From Solibacillus isronensis (lineage in GTDB: Bacteria; Bacillota; Bacilli; Bacillales_A; Planococcaceae), in NCBI RefSeq assembly GCF_900168685.1, contig NZ_FVZN01000012.1, forward strand, positions 248,001-312,000: a DNA stretch of 64,000 nucleotides, read 5' to 3'. Under the pieces are notes generated by a model that had not been told where the DNA came from, did not search any database, and saw only the letters and a program-made list of their open reading frames with translations. The position numbers and the translations under genes are program-made. Positions 26,586-37,234 of the stretch are shown here, in pieces. Position 1 is the stretch's first letter, and the number at the start of each line of letters is the position of its first letter.

Positions 26586-27107
26586 AAAGAATCCCCTTGA
26601 AGTATAACTTTGAAAATTAAGTTTGAGCAGAAACATCTCGTCAACCTTATTTACGATAAATAAGAAGAATCCATTTTGAAAAAAGAATGATCAAACGGGT
26701 TCTTCTAAGTTTGGTCATTTTCTACCTATGTGTTCCAGAAACGCGCCCGAACATAATATAAGGTTAGCCAGATTTTCTGATTGACCTTTTTCTTTTAGGT
26801 CTTATTATAAAAGTAATTGGGGTAGAACCTAGCGCCCGTCGGACTCGATTCCGTTGCAAAACTGTTCACCCCTACTTGTATAAACATGTTTTAAGCTGGT
26901 TAGGACTAGGATTCCGTTAACAAGCGAACCTAGGATATTACAAGCAGCTCTAGGGGTTACCGACTAATTTAACATTATTAGATTCATATAATTCATTATA
27001 ATTTTCTGCTCATTTCCCCAGCGATAATTTTCTCAATTTCAACTTTAAATACCGCTCAATAAAAAAATGACTCAGCAAGTTTTACCTCGCTGAGTCATCA
27101 TTACTAT
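26586..27107. other. Intergenic region between convergent genes
   Basis: Contains a plus-strand terminator (stem 26762-26771 with 26777-26786, then TTTTTCTTTT), about 250 bases of locally GC-richer sequence (26820-26960) without an open frame that I could not identify, and the minus-strand terminator of the amidase gene (stem 27068-27076 with 27089-27097 before an A7 tract). Confidence 0.5.
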
Positions 27108-28988
27108 TTAATTGCCGTAGTAATCAACAATCCCTTTATAAATCGATTGTGCATAGATTTCTACGTATTTGTCACTGATTAATTTTTGACGGTCCTCCGT
27201 ATTTGTAATAAAGCCAAGCTCTACTAATACAGATGGAATTATCATATTTTTAATGACATAATAACCCATATTTTTCACACCGCGATCTTTCATGTTAGCG
27301 TTTGTCACTATTTCATTATTAATATAATTCGCTAATTTTTGATCTTCTTCATATTGGTCGCCAGTTGAAATATTGTAGTATGTCTCTGTACCTTTAGCAC
27401 TCGTAGAAATAGCTGAGTTTACGTGAATACTGACATAAATTTCACCAAAGTTATTTTTCGTATATGCTACGCGTTCCTCTAATGTTGGATACGTATCACC
27501 TGTACGTGTCATATAAACTTTGGCACCTGCAGCTTCTAGTTTTTTTCTCACTAGATTTCCTACTTTTATTACAATCGCTTTTTCATTATTGCCTTCTTTA
27601 ACAGTACCTGGGTCTTTACCACCATGACCTGGGTCAAGGATGATAATTCGATTTTTAATGGAACTTCCAGATTGATTGATAAGTTTTACATACGATTTGT
27701 TGACATACCCAGTTACGCCACCTACTGAAACTTTCGCCCAATAGCCTGAAATAGACTGGACAGTAAGCGTTGTCCCTTTGGCTAATGATCTTAATACTTT
27801 ACCGTCTGCTGATGCAGTTTCACGCATATTTAATCCACCAACTGTAACTTTCGCAATCGTAGATGTTACAGTTCCAGAATTACCATGCGTATCAGATGGC
27901 GTCGATGGTGTCGATGTTTGTACAACCGTTGTACTTGATTTAACGATATAGCCAGGTAAACCATTGTACATCGTTAAATAGTAGCCATCGATTTCTTTAT
28001 AAACAGAAAGCTTTGTGCCATTATTAATCGAGCCAATTGTTTTTGATGATGAATTTGGCTTGTAGTATAAATTTAATGTTTGATTGGCTGTGACCGATTT
28101 AGTCGCTGTTCCAATTGTATTGCCATCTTGTTCAAGGAATTTCGCATACGATTTACTAATGTAAGCGTATTGTCCTTGATAAGAAACCTTTAACCAACTT
28201 CCCTTAATTGCATAGACAGATAATTTACCACCCGTATTTACTTTGCCTAAGATATTACTGGTAGCATCTGGTTCTGTACGCACGTTTAATGCATCTGTTG
28301 TTACCGAAATTAGGCCAATTACTTTTGTTGTATCTACTTTTTCAAATTTTTGTGGAAGTGGTAAACGGTATTTATCAATATTCGCACGTGCAATGAATGA
28401 AGCAAATTGAGCGCGTGTTACAGAACTTTTTGGCATATAGTTACCATTACTACCTTTTGCAATGCCACTATAATAAACGGCCTTAATGTATGAAGCATAA
28501 GTATTAGAAGAACTAATATCATTGAAAGGCATTCCATAATCTTTAAAATCATCAGGATTGATATTAAATGCTTTCGTTAAAACATAACTCATTTCTTCAC
28601 GTGTTAGTACATCATTTGGATAAAATTTCCCTGAAGTTGTTTGAAAATAGCCAAGCGTTTTCGCACGCTCTACATATGTAGAAAATTCAGTTCCTACTTT
28701 TAAATCTGTGTAAGAAGATTGGCTTACAGTTAATGGTTGTCCCCCTGCAGAAATAACAACCATTTTTGCAGCTTGTGCACGCGTTACACTCATGTTGGGT
28801 TTGTAGTACGTTTTGCCCTTTTCCTGATATCCTTTAATCGCTCCAAGGCTAATTAAATACTGGATCTCGTCGTAAGTGTCATCGGTTGTCGCAACATCTT
28901 CAAATACAACTTTTGCTGATGTCGGTGTAACAGCAAGAGTACAAGCGAGGAAAATTGCAACAACCAATGTAATCAATTTTTGATTCAT
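27108..28988 (-). CDS. SLH-anchored N-acetylmuramoyl-L-alanine amidase with SH3 repeats
   Basis: 626 residues, secreted (signal peptide about 1-25). Three SLH repeats (about 28-200; TRAQAAKMVV, TREEMSYVLT, TRAQFASFIA) attach it to secondary wall polymer. Three bacterial SH3 domains follow (about 228-290, 298-355, 377-438; LNVRTEPDATSNILG, LNMRETASADGKVLR). The zinc-dependent Amidase_3 domain (about 447-624) has IILDPGHGGKDPG, SIHVNSA and the catalytic Glu in LVELGF. It cleaves the lactyl-amide bond between glycan and stem peptide. Monocistronic with its own terminator. Confidence 0.93.
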   Translation of the reverse strand: MNQKLITLVVAIFLACTLAVTPTSAKVVFEDVATTDDTYDEIQYLISLGAIKGYQEKGKTYYKPNMSVTRAQAAKMVVISAGGQPLTVSQSSYTDLKVGTEFSTYVERAKTLGYFQTTSGKFYPNDVLTREEMSYVLTKAFNINPDDFKDYGMPFNDISSSNTYASYIKAVYYSGIAKGSNGNYMPKSSVTRAQFASFIARANIDKYRLPLPQKFEKVDTTKVIGLISVTTDALNVRTEPDATSNILGKVNTGGKLSVYAIKGSWLKVSYQGQYAYISKSYAKFLEQDGNTIGTATKSVTANQTLNLYYKPNSSSKTIGSINNGTKLSVYKEIDGYYLTMYNGLPGYIVKSSTTVVQTSTPSTPSDTHGNSGTVTSTIAKVTVGGLNMRETASADGKVLRSLAKGTTLTVQSISGYWAKVSVGGVTGYVNKSYVKLINQSGSSIKNRIIILDPGHGGKDPGTVKEGNNEKAIVIKVGNLVRKKLEAAGAKVYMTRTGDTYPTLEERVAYTKNNFGEIYVSIHVNSAISTSAKGTETYYNISTGDQYEEDQKLANYINNEIVTNANMKDRGVKNMGYYVIKNMIIPSVLVELGFITNTEDRQKLISDKYVEIYAQSIYKGIVDYYGN

Positions 28989-29430
28989 TGTTCTATATTC
29001 CTTTCTTTAGCTGTTCCTTTATTATTGTATAAAAGTTATTGGAAATTTTATAGAGATTATCGGGGGAGAAACATCAAATTTCTGTTACAGTCTAGTTACA
29101 AAAACATTACATTCGGTTTATTTTGTCTAATTTCGGGAAAACAAATAAATTTCATTACACCAACACTTGATTCTTAATAATAATATTAGCCTAAACCCTT
29201 CTGTAAAAATTGCAAAAGCAACTCAGAAGCCTGACCATTTACTCGTACACTTTGATAAATCTCGAAAAGTCCTATATAGCTTTACATAAAAACTGTAAAA
29301 ACTATATTCAAAGGAAAACCCAAGAAATGATTGTTTTCACAGCATTTCTTGGGTTTTTTCCCAAACTTTCATTCGGAAACTTTATTTAAAATTAATTTTT
29401 ATACTTTATAGATCTTATTGTACGTATTTT
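28989..29430. other. Intergenic region with terminator
   Basis: Promoter region of the amidase gene, then a perfect 13-bp terminator stem (29317-29329 with 29343-29355) with T-tracts in both directions that closes the cadmium cluster above it. No gene seen. Confidence 0.5.
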
Positions 29431-29521
29431 TTATTCTTTAACTCTCAATAACCTTAAACTGTTAAGCGTTACAAGTAGTGTTGCCCCTATATCAGCAAAT
29501 ATTGCGATCCAGACGATTCGG
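29431..29521 (-). pseudogene. cadA: cadA C-terminal fragment 1
   Basis: IVWIAIFADIGATLLVTLNS then LRLLRVKE and stop: the last membrane helix and tail of a CadA-type P1B ATPase, nearly the same as the end of the intact copy at 32857. Only about 30 codons remain. Confidence 0.75.
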
Positions 29522-29632
29522 CACCACAAGCAGAGTTGCACCACACCATAAAGTAAACCAGTCCAACCAAGTCTTAAAAGACTTAATAATAAACTCAGCT
29601 AAAAGATTACACTAGTACCAGAAGAAGACATT

Positions 29633-30295
29633 TTATTTAAAAAGATTTGACAGCGCGCTAAAAGTTTCATTTTCTAACATAATATATATTCCTAATCCTA
29701 TAAAAACAATTGGAATTATCCATCGGCCGTATTTCTCAAGTGTTTCAGAAACATATCTGAATCTTGCTAGACGATAGCCGATAAAACACCAGACACCAAC
29801 CATTATAAAGAAAGTAACAACTGTAATGACTAGTTGGTTGGAATTTAAAGTAGAAAAGAACGGAACATAAATGCCAATATTGTCTCCACCATTAGCAAAT
29901 GTGATAAAGGCTACACTTAAATAGAACTTATTAAATTTGTTTAAACTAGAAAGAATATCCCCTTCGTCTTCATCTTCACCTTTTATAAAAAGTTTAACTC
30001 CTAAATAGATTGGAATTAGTCCTAGTAAACCTACCCACTGTTCAGGAATGAGTGTTACACCAAATGTTGCTAAAAGACTGATTAAAACTAAAAGTGCAAA
30101 ACCAAGGTATTGCCCAATGACTATATCTCTAGGGTAAATACGGTTGCCTTTCGGCTGCATGTTAACCGTTCGGCCGTTACTTACTTTAGCTTGCGTCCTT
30201 GCCTGAGAGAACAGCAACATCAAGACAAAAATATCATCAAGATTGGTTACTATAAAAGATCCTAAAGCAGAGAGAATGGTTAAAATTAAATTCAT
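29633..30295 (-). CDS. cadD: CadD-family cadmium resistance transporter
   Basis: 220 residues, integral membrane. The opening ILTILSALGSFIVTNLDDIF, with the paired Asp in the first helix, and VAFITFANGGDNIGIYVPFF, with its Asn-Gly-Gly-Asp, are diagnostic of CadD/LysE-superfamily cadmium resistance proteins. About five to six helices with a charged cytoplasmic loop (GEDEDEGD). The ATG at 30295 follows GAAGGAG; the longer frame adds an unrelated hydrophobic stretch. It is downstream of cadC-cadA-lpd on the same strand, so it probably belongs to the same cadmium cluster. Confidence 0.9.
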   Translation of the reverse strand: MNLILTILSALGSFIVTNLDDIFVLMLLFSQARTQAKVSNGRTVNMQPKGNRIYPRDIVIGQYLGFALLVLISLLATFGVTLIPEQWVGLLGLIPIYLGVKLFIKGEDEDEGDILSSLNKFNKFYLSVAFITFANGGDNIGIYVPFFSTLNSNQLVITVVTFFIMVGVWCFIGYRLARFRYVSETLEKYGRWIIPIVFIGLGIYIMLENETFSALSNLFK

Positions 30296-30441
30296 TTGTG
30301 TTAACTCCTTCATATATTTATAAATAATCAAACAAACGATTGAATATATTTTCATAGATATTAACCTGTTTTCAGATTATTTTTCATCTAAATATTTCAA
30401 TTAGATCTTTAAAACTCTAATGTACGACTGGAGCAATTTTC

Positions 30442-31164
30442 TCAAATATCCAATGAAGTAGAAAATGTTCCCACAAAGAAGAAAAGAATAATTGGTCGAT
30501 CTTCAGTCGCACTTACAACATGTAATAAGTCAGCTGTATCTATATAGATAAAAATACCTACTATAATGGATAGAGCAATGGAAAGGAGACTGTTATTTAC
30601 CGTAAAAAATTGAGTTAAAGACAAGGCTATAATCGCACCCCATAGCGTTGATATTGCCAATAAGAAAGCTGCCCGATTGGCTTCTTCTTGCTTCCCAAGC
30701 TTGTAAATACGATAGAAGAAATCGTTAAACCATTTGGGATTTTATGTAGTAAAACACCAATCAATACAACAAATCCGATTCTTTCATCTATTATAAAACT
30801 GGCCACAATTGATATTCCATCAAAAAACGTGTGAATCAACATTCCTAATAAGGCACCAAGGGTTGCACTTTTAGAGTGAGAATGTTTATGGGTTTCTTTT
30901 CCGAAATAAAAATATGGAGCAAGAAAATGTTGAAAGAGAAAAATTAACCCAAATCCAATAACAATTTATATAGCACTTGATTCAGCATTTCTAATGCTTC
31001 TGCTTCTGGTAAAATCCATAATTGCAATATTGAAAAGTATTTTCCCGCACTCAAAGACATTAATCCATTCAAGCCTCTTCTAGACCAGTTTTTTTAAGAA
31101 AGATCACAAAGCCACCCAAGACAATTGCAAAAGCTGCGGTTAAAACATAGAACAAAATATCCAT
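30442..31164 (-). pseudogene. ZIP-family metal transporter, broken by frameshifts
   Basis: From an ATG at 31164 the frame opens MDILFYVLTAAFAIVLGG, then breaks. Further pieces are LIHTFFDGISIVASFIIDER and GVLLHKIPNGLTISSIVFTS (the His/Glu-Pro metal-site helices of ZIP proteins), then TLWGAIIALSLTQFF and IDTADLLH in another frame. At least three frame changes or stops separate them. It lies between lpd and cadD. A short N-terminal fragment of a second copy is at 42385. Confidence 0.8.
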
Positions 31165-31189
31165 TAGCCCTCACGCCATTAATAAAAAG

Positions 31190-31219
31190 TTCAACCTGCA
31201 CTTATAAAAAGTGCAGGTT
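31190..31219 (-). terminator. Terminator between lpd and the zip remnant
   Basis: 10-bp stem (31193-31202 with 31210-31219) with CCTGCA in the arms, then CTTTTTAT on the minus strand. A related CCTGCA hairpin sits at the same place in the decayed module at 42516-42544. Confidence 0.7.
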
Positions 31220-31234
31220 TGACTGGTATTTACA

Positions 31235-32656
31235 TTACTGGTTTTTATTGAGCATGTGAATAGCATGTCCCATCACGCCTTCAGCTGCTTCCATGAGTGG
31301 TTCAGGTAAGGTTGGGTGTGCATGAATTGTAAGGCTAAGATCTTCTGCAGTTGCCCCTAGCTCAATTGCAAAAACTGCTTCAGCAATAAGAGATGATACT
31401 TCTGGCCCTACCATTTGTACACCTAACACCCGATTAGATTTTTTATCCGCCACAACTTGTACAAAACCATCGGCATCAGAAACAGATAAAGCTCTGCCGT
31501 TAGCTTGGAATGGAAAACGACTAGAAACTGTTTCATATCCCCTTTCCTTCGCTTCCTTCTCGGTTAAACCTGTATAAGCTACTTCCGGATCACTGAAAAT
31601 AACAAAAGGCATTGCCTGAAAATCAATCACGCTATTTTGCCCACTTATTACCTCTGCAGCTATCTTTCCTTCATAACTAGCTTTATGAGCAAGGAGGTAA
31701 CCGCCCGCACAGTCTCCGATGGCATAAACATGTTCAATATTTGTTTGGCACTTATCATTTATTTTAATAAAACCTCGTTGGTCTAATTCAACCCCGATAT
31801 TTTCCAATCCAATTTTCCCTGTATTCGGTTTTCTTCCAATGGAAACTAAGCAATAATCCCCTTGGATTCTCTCTTCCTTTCCATTAACCTGAAACTGAAC
31901 GTTTACTTCATCGCCTGTATTTTCTCCGCCTTGGACTAAAGCATTCGTTATAACTGTAATTCCAAGTTCCTTTAAATGACGTTTTACTACATTTGTAAGC
32001 ATAGAATCAGTACCTGGAAGAATTGTATCTGACCCCTCAAGAATCGTTACTTTAGACCCGAATTTAGCATAAGCAGTTCCCAACTCCAAACCGATATAAC
32101 CGCCACCTACTACAACTAAATGTTTTGGCACTTCTTGAAGCATCAATGCCTCAGTTGAAGAGATGATTCTTTTTCTATCAAAGGGCATACTTTTTAATTC
32201 CGTAGGTAAAGATCCTATCGCTAGAATTAAGTCTTTGTATGAAAAGAATTGTTCTTCGTTACCAATTTTAATTTTGGCAACATAGGGTTCAGTAAGATAA
32301 GCTTCCCCACTAATGACTTCTACTCCATTGCCTTTCAGTAAAGTCTGAACTCCATTCGTTAGTTTATTCACAATACCGTCCTTCCACTTCACTACTTCTG
32401 GCATCTCTACTTCAACTTCACCAGAAACCTTTATTCCCATTGAGTTGGCATGTTTTATGTGTTTCACTCGTTCAGAAGCACTAATAAGAGCTTTTGAAGG
32501 TATACATCCACGGTTAAGGCAAACCCCTCCTAATTCTGCCTTATCCACCAAAACCACTTTTTTCCCTAACTGAGCAGCACGTATAGCAGCTACATAACCT
32601 CCTGATCCTGCACCTATAACTAACAAATCTACATCCTTTTTTCCTTCAACAGTCAT
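31235..32656 (-). CDS. lpdA: Dihydrolipoamide dehydrogenase-like flavoprotein
   Basis: 473 residues. FAD site LLVIGAGSGGYVAAIRAAQL, redox-active disulfide GGVCLNRGCIPSK, NAD site VVVGGGYIGLELG, second FAD motif YAIGDCAGG, and the catalytic His-Glu pair in HAHPTLPE. This is class I disulfide reductase, dihydrolipoyl dehydrogenase branch (not MerA: no N-terminal HMA and no C-terminal CC). The ATG at 32656 follows AAGGAGG. It is not next to 2-oxoacid dehydrogenase genes but follows cadCA, so a role in thiol redox under metal stress is inferred. A fragment of a second copy lies at 42575. Confidence 0.88.
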   Translation of the reverse strand: MTVEGKKDVDLLVIGAGSGGYVAAIRAAQLGKKVVLVDKAELGGVCLNRGCIPSKALISASERVKHIKHANSMGIKVSGEVEVEMPEVVKWKDGIVNKLTNGVQTLLKGNGVEVISGEAYLTEPYVAKIKIGNEEQFFSYKDLILAIGSLPTELKSMPFDRKRIISSTEALMLQEVPKHLVVVGGGYIGLELGTAYAKFGSKVTILEGSDTILPGTDSMLTNVVKRHLKELGITVITNALVQGGENTGDEVNVQFQVNGKEERIQGDYCLVSIGRKPNTGKIGLENIGVELDQRGFIKINDKCQTNIEHVYAIGDCAGGYLLAHKASYEGKIAAEVISGQNSVIDFQAMPFVIFSDPEVAYTGLTEKEAKERGYETVSSRFPFQANGRALSVSDADGFVQVVADKKSNRVLGVQMVGPEVSSLIAEAVFAIELGATAEDLSLTIHAHPTLPEPLMEAAEGVMGHAIHMLNKNQ

Positions 32657-32808
32657 TTTAGTTTCCTCCTTCAATCTTATAAAAAAGAAAATAATTATTT
32701 TAATAAAAAAATTACCAATAATTGATGTTTTACTTATACCCAATATTTCTATCTTTAATTAGGCTGGAAATATAGAAGGTAGCCTATTAATGAAATTCAT
32801 CTTTTGGA

Positions 32809-32845
32809 AAAGGGCTTTCCAATCTGTCTGGAAAGCCCTTTTTAG
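32809..32845. terminator. Bidirectional terminator between cadA and lpd
   Basis: Perfect 13-bp stem (32809-32821 with 32829-32841), loop of seven bases, T-tract on both strands. It implies separate transcription of cadCA and lpd. Confidence 0.8.
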
Positions 32846-32856
32846 CCATTTTCCCG

Positions 32857-35256
32857 TTATTCTTTCACTCTCATTAGTCTTAAACTATTTAGCGCTACCA
32901 AAAGCGTTGCCCCCATATCTGATAGGATTGCAATCCAGAGCGTTAACCAACCTGGGATTACCAATAATAAGGCAATCAGTTTAATAGCAATTGCAAAAGT
33001 AATGTTAGCTTTAATTATATTCAGAGCTTTTCGGCTAAGTTTTACAGTGAATGGAAGTTTTCTTAAATCGTCTCCCATTAGAGCGACGTCTGCTGTTTCT
33101 AGAGCTGTATCTGTACCAGCTCCACCCATTGCAATTCCAACTGTGGAAGCTGCTAACGCAGGCGCATCATTGACACCATCTCCAACCATGGCTACATTTC
33201 CGTACTCCGACCTTAATTGTTTAATATAGTCTAATTTATCTTGAGGCATCAATTCAGCTTGAATTTCTGATACTCCGACATGGTGACCAATTGCATTCGC
33301 AGTACCTTTGTTATCACCAGTAAGCATAATTGTTTTTTTGATTCCAAGTTGATGTAACTTTTCAATAATTTCTTTACTTGATTCTCGAACCTCATCAGCG
33401 ACTGCAATAAATCCAAGTATTTCTTTTTCGGTTCCAATAATCATGGCTGTTTTACCTTGATTTTGAAGCGTAGTAACATTTTTTTCTAAGTCTTTATTGA
33501 AATCGGTAGTCAATAATTCCTTAAATAGTTTCGGGCTACCGATATAATAAGTCGTCCCGTTTACAATCCCTTTTATACCTTTACCTGTAATAGAAGAGAA
33601 ATCCTCTACTAGTACGTCAGAATAAGAAATATTTTCTTCTTCTGCTTTTTTCATGATAGCTGAAGCAAGAGGATGCTGAGAACGATACTCCAATGCAGTA
33701 ATGATGGATAGTAATTCTTTTTCATTTATCTGTTTGTTCAACACATTATAATCAGTTACAGCTGGGACCCCTTTTGTTAAGGTACCTGTTTTATCAAAGG
33801 CAATAGCCTTTAAAGCACCAATTTCTTCTAAATACACTCCGCCCTTCACAAGGACACCTTTTTTTGCAGCATTTCCAATCGCTGAAACAATAGAAATAGG
33901 AGTCGATATAACCAACGCACAAGGACAACCAACAACAAGAACAGCTAATCCTTGGTAAACCCATGTTTCCCAACTGCCATCAAAAAATAAAGGCGGGACT
34001 ATAGCAACTAATGCTGCAATGATCATAATGATTGGTGTATAATACTTCGCGAATTTATCGACAAATGCTTGCGAAGGAGCACGTTCTCCTTGTGCTTCCT
34101 CTACAAGATGAATAATTTTAGAAATCGTTGTATCTTCTACGAGTTTCGTTATTTTTACTTCAAGTAAACCTTCTTCATTTAAGGTACCTGCAAATACTTC
34201 ATCATCAACAATTTTTTCAACAGGGACTGATTCGCCTGTAATAGCTGCTTGGTTAACGGCAGAGTAGCCACTTACGACAACACCATCCATCGCAATCTTT
34301 TGACCAGGTTTTACAATCATGATATCGCCAACAGCAATATCATCGACATGAATCATTATTTCTTGTCCATTACGTCTAACGAGTGCCTCTTTAGGAGCGA
34401 TGTCCATTAATGAACGAATCGATTGTCTAGCTTTATCCATAGAAAATCGTTCCAGAGCTTCACTAATCGCAAAGAGTATGACAACAAGGGAAACTTCAGC
34501 CCATTCTCCTATAATGGCACCACCTATAACAGCTACTGTCATAAGGGTTTTCATGTCAAAGTCAAAATGAATCAAGTTTTGTAAACCGACTTTAAAGAGT
34601 GATAATCCTCCGATTACCATAGATGCTACAAATAATAATATAGTAACAATGTTCTCATCCCCATTAACAGATGAGGAAAGGTAACCAAAGACAAGAAATA
34701 AGACTGAATAGAGTAAAGTACTGTGTTTTTTATAGAACGGTACTTTTTCTTCTTTTTTAACCTCTTTCACCTCTTGATTAGCTTGTCGTACAGGCTTTTC
34801 AGGAGCAACTTTAAGATTTTCAAAAGCTCCTGCCTTTTCAAGTTCTTCAATCGTTGCATTACCGTAAACAGCAATTTTAGATGCACCAAAATTTACTTTT
34901 GCATCCCCAACTCCAGGGAGTTGTTTTACATTATTTTCAAACTTCCCTGCACAACTTGCACAGGTAAATCCTTCAACACGGTATACGTTTTTGTCCTCTG
35001 TAACCTCTTGTTTAGCTTCTCTTCTTGGTTTTTCAGGGGACACTTTAAGATTTTCAAATGCACCCGCTTTTTCTAATTCTTCTATCGTTGCATCACCATA
35101 AACAGATATCTTAGATGCTCCAAAATTCACTTTTGCTTCCTGTACTCCTGGAAGTTTTTTAACATTTTTCTCAAACTTTCCTGCACAGTTTGCACATGAA
35201 AATCCTTCGACACGGTATACATTTTTATCTTTTTCTAATGGTTTTGCTTCAGACAA
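32857..35256 (-). CDS. cadA: CadA, Cd/Zn/Pb-exporting P1B-type ATPase with two HMA domains
   Basis: 799 residues. Two N-terminal heavy-metal-associated domains ([12 protein letters not shown] near 20 and [12 protein letters not shown] near 95), then eight membrane helices with the CPC metal site (VVGCPCALV), TGES actuator loop, phosphorylation site [15 protein letters not shown] in the nucleotide domain and [12 protein letters not shown] hinge. The two HMA domains are near-duplicates, including the linker after them, so one arose by internal duplication. The TTG at 35256 follows AAGGAGG and overlaps the end of cadC by eight bases, giving translational coupling. Exports Cd2+, Zn2+ and Pb2+ in known homologues. 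Confidence 0.95.
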   Translation of the reverse strand: MSEAKPLEKDKNVYRVEGFSCANCAGKFEKNVKKLPGVQEAKVNFGASKISVYGDATIEELEKAGAFENLKVSPEKPRREAKQEVTEDKNVYRVEGFTCASCAGKFENNVKQLPGVGDAKVNFGASKIAVYGNATIEELEKAGAFENLKVAPEKPVRQANQEVKEVKKEEKVPFYKKHSTLLYSVLFLVFGYLSSSVNGDENIVTILLFVASMVIGGLSLFKVGLQNLIHFDFDMKTLMTVAVIGGAIIGEWAEVSLVVILFAISEALERFSMDKARQSIRSLMDIAPKEALVRRNGQEIMIHVDDIAVGDIMIVKPGQKIAMDGVVVSGYSAVNQAAITGESVPVEKIVDDEVFAGTLNEEGLLEVKITKLVEDTTISKIIHLVEEAQGERAPSQAFVDKFAKYYTPIIMIIAALVAIVPPLFFDGSWETWVYQGLAVLVVGCPCALVISTPISIVSAIGNAAKKGVLVKGGVYLEEIGALKAIAFDKTGTLTKGVPAVTDYNVLNKQINEKELLSIITALEYRSQHPLASAIMKKAEEENISYSDVLVEDFSSITGKGIKGIVNGTTYYIGSPKLFKELLTTDFNKDLEKNVTTLQNQGKTAMIIGTEKEILGFIAVADEVRESSKEIIEKLHQLGIKKTIMLTGDNKGTANAIGHHVGVSEIQAELMPQDKLDYIKQLRSEYGNVAMVGDGVNDAPALAASTVGIAMGGAGTDTALETADVALMGDDLRKLPFTVKLSRKALNIIKANITFAIAIKLIALLLVIPGWLTLWIAILSDMGATLLVALNSLRLMRVKE

Positions 35257-35638
35257 TTTTAACAACCTCCTTCTGGTGTGCAAATGCAACCTTTATAAGT
35301 TGCTTTACATGATCATCATCTAATGAATAGTAGACCAACTTACCTTCTTTTCGATATTTAGCTAATCCCAGATTTTTAAGTAACCTTAGATGATGAGATG
35401 TGGTAGCTGTTGTAGCACCAACAATATTCGCTACATCACAAACACACAATTCATCTTCTAAAGAGAGAGCATATGCAATCTTAATCCTCGTGTCATCCGA
35501 TAATGCTTTGAAAATTTTGGCTACCTCCAAAGGATTTTGTTGGTGCAGTTCATTTTTACCTCTCTTGACTTTCTCTTCATCTATACACGTAACTTCACAT
35601 GCTTCATTTCGCAAAATTTCCCACCTCTTTTCATTCAA
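35249..35638 (-). CDS. cadC: CadC, ArsR/SmtB-type repressor
   Basis: 129 residues. Winged-helix repressor releasing DNA on binding Cd, Pb or Zn. It has the N-terminal Cys pair (CEVTC), the alpha-3 metal site [10 protein letters not shown], recognition helix region [20 protein letters not shown] and a C-terminal [16 protein letters not shown] (alpha-5 His-type site). First gene of the cadCA operon; its promoter carries two dyads. A paralogue is at 45995. Confidence 0.92.
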   Translation of the reverse strand: MNEKRWEILRNEACEVTCIDEEKVKRGKNELHQQNPLEVAKIFKALSDDTRIKIAYALSLEDELCVCDVANIVGATTATTSHHLRLLKNLGLAKYRKEGKLVYYSLDDDHVKQLIKVAFAHQKEVVKIV

Positions 35639-35700
35639 ATGTTTATTTGAATATTATTATAAGAAAGTTAAAACAAAAAGTCAAATATATGTTTGAATAT
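35633..35700 (-). promoter_or_regulatory. cadC promoter and CadC operators, operon 1
   Basis: On the minus strand TTGACT (35679-35684), a 17-base spacer and TATAAT (35656-35661). A perfect dyad ATTCAAAT-N4-ATTTGAAT (35633-35652) covers the transcription start, and a second dyad TCAAA-N6-TTTGA (35681-35696) overlaps the -35. These match the ATTCAAATA-type CadC operator. Confidence 0.8.
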
Positions 35701-35800
35701 ATATATAAAGTGTTTTCTTTAGTCTGCGGTAATTAATTATCCTTATAACAAGTGGATTAAGGGAATGCATGCCGTAAAAACAATAAGAGCTGTGCTATAA

Positions 35801-35839
35801 AAAGCCCAATTTCTCTCTTTATTAGAGAAAATGGGCTTT
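35801..35839 (-). terminator. Terminator downstream of the CYP152 gene
   Basis: 16-bp stem (35801-35816 with 35824-35839) with T-rich flank on the minus strand. Confidence 0.75.
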
Positions 35840-35929
35840 GTGACTCTCCTTTTATATTTAGAGATCTACTTATCAAACCGACTTCAGTGATTGTGGAATT
35901 CCACCTTGTTCTGCTAAAGGCGAACTTTA

Positions 35930-37189
35930 TTATAGTTTTTGTTTAACATTCTTTAGCACTACTTTGCTGTGGGGAATACTTGGCATGCTCACTATGCTAT
36001 AACTTAAATCCTGGTTAGGAACTTCATATTCCATTTGGTTGACTAGATATTCGAGACTTACTTTCATGATTTGAATGGTGACCCACTCTCCAGCACAGCG
36101 ATGACCCATAAAGTAATCACCACCACCCTGCGGAATGAAATCAAATGGGCTTCCTTCCCATTTAGAAAATCGATCAGGACTGAACAAATCAGGATTTTCC
36201 CAAATTTTGGAATCTTGATTTGTGCCATAAAGATCCAGTAAAGTTAATGTTCCTTCTTCAAATTTATAGCCATTCCAGGTAAAATCTTTTTTTACCAGTG
36301 CTGTGACGAACGGAAAAAACGGGTAAAAACGACGAACTTCCTGTACAAACATCTGGGCATATTTTTCCTCATGGGATTCAAGTTTCTCCCTTTCTTCTGG
36401 AAAATGATGCAATGCCAGCGCAGAAAAATTGATGAATATAGCAATCGCCACAATAGGTCTCAAGATATTGATTACTTCCACAGCAGCAGTCTTAGTATCC
36501 AGAAGATTTCCTTCTAAATCGCGATGCCAGGCAAATCTAATTAAAGCTGTACTTTCTGGAGGATTTATTTCCCCATTACGCACCTTTTCAACCAAATCGC
36601 CAATCCAATTTTCTACTTTATTCCGTGCATTTCTCCCTATCCAATGGTTTGGGCCAACTGCAGCTGGAGACTCGAACATCGCGGCCAAGTTTGTTGTCAT
36701 TTCTTTAACATCGTTTTCTTCCAAAGGGACGCCTGCCCACTGGCAGGCTGTTCTACACAGGATTTCTTTTACTTCTTCATAAAGAATAATTTCATCCACC
36801 TGTTCCCATTTATTTAGCGCTGTCTTCCACTGTTCTTTTGTAATGTCTGTTAGGCTTTGAATTCCCTTAGGAGACATAATAGACATAAACATTTCCTTAC
36901 GATGTCTGTGATCTTGTCCGTCCAAAGCCTGAACACCTTTTTTTCCGAACAATGTTTGGACCACCCGGTTGGGTGCAGCATCTTTCCTTTTGAATTTCTC
37001 AGTGTCATAAAAAACTTCAGTAGCCGCCTTACCTCCCATGCAGATAGCTTTTTTTCCAAGCAATCGCGTCTCGAAAATATCAGAATTAAAACTGAGACGT
37101 CTGTTCAAAATATACATATATCCTTCTCTCATAAGACTTAAGCTATGATCAATTCCATCTTCACGAGGCATTTGATTTATATCTGACAT
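35930..37189 (-). CDS. CYP152-family fatty acid peroxygenase (cytochrome P450)
   Basis: 419 residues, soluble. CYP152 enzymes use hydrogen peroxide to hydroxylate fatty acids at alpha or beta carbons. The haem-binding region [19 protein letters not shown] has the family's insertion before the Cys ligand, and [11 protein letters not shown] gives the ExxR motif and the substrate-carboxylate Arg region characteristic of BSbeta (CypC/YbdT). The usual I-helix acid-Thr pair is replaced by an Arg-Pro ([10 protein letters not shown]), as in this family. I place the start at 37189 ([10 protein letters not shown]); GGAG precedes it. It stands alone between cadCA and a decayed stretch. Peroxide use could link it to metal-induced oxidative stress, but that is inference. 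Confidence 0.92.
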   Translation of the reverse strand: MSDINQMPREDGIDHSLSLMREGYMYILNRRLSFNSDIFETRLLGKKAICMGGKAATEVFYDTEKFKRKDAAPNRVVQTLFGKKGVQALDGQDHRHRKEMFMSIMSPKGIQSLTDITKEQWKTALNKWEQVDEIILYEEVKEILCRTACQWAGVPLEENDVKEMTTNLAAMFESPAAVGPNHWIGRNARNKVENWIGDLVEKVRNGEINPPESTALIRFAWHRDLEGNLLDTKTAAVEVINILRPIVAIAIFINFSALALHHFPEEREKLESHEEKYAQMFVQEVRRFYPFFPFVTALVKKDFTWNGYKFEEGTLTLLDLYGTNQDSKIWENPDLFSPDRFSKWEGSPFDFIPQGGGDYFMGHRCAGEWVTIQIMKVSLEYLVNQMEYEVPNQDLSYSIVSMPSIPHSKVVLKNVKQKL

Positions 37190-37234
37190 ATCATTCATCT
37201 CCATTTTTATTAACGATAATTTTATTATTTGCAA

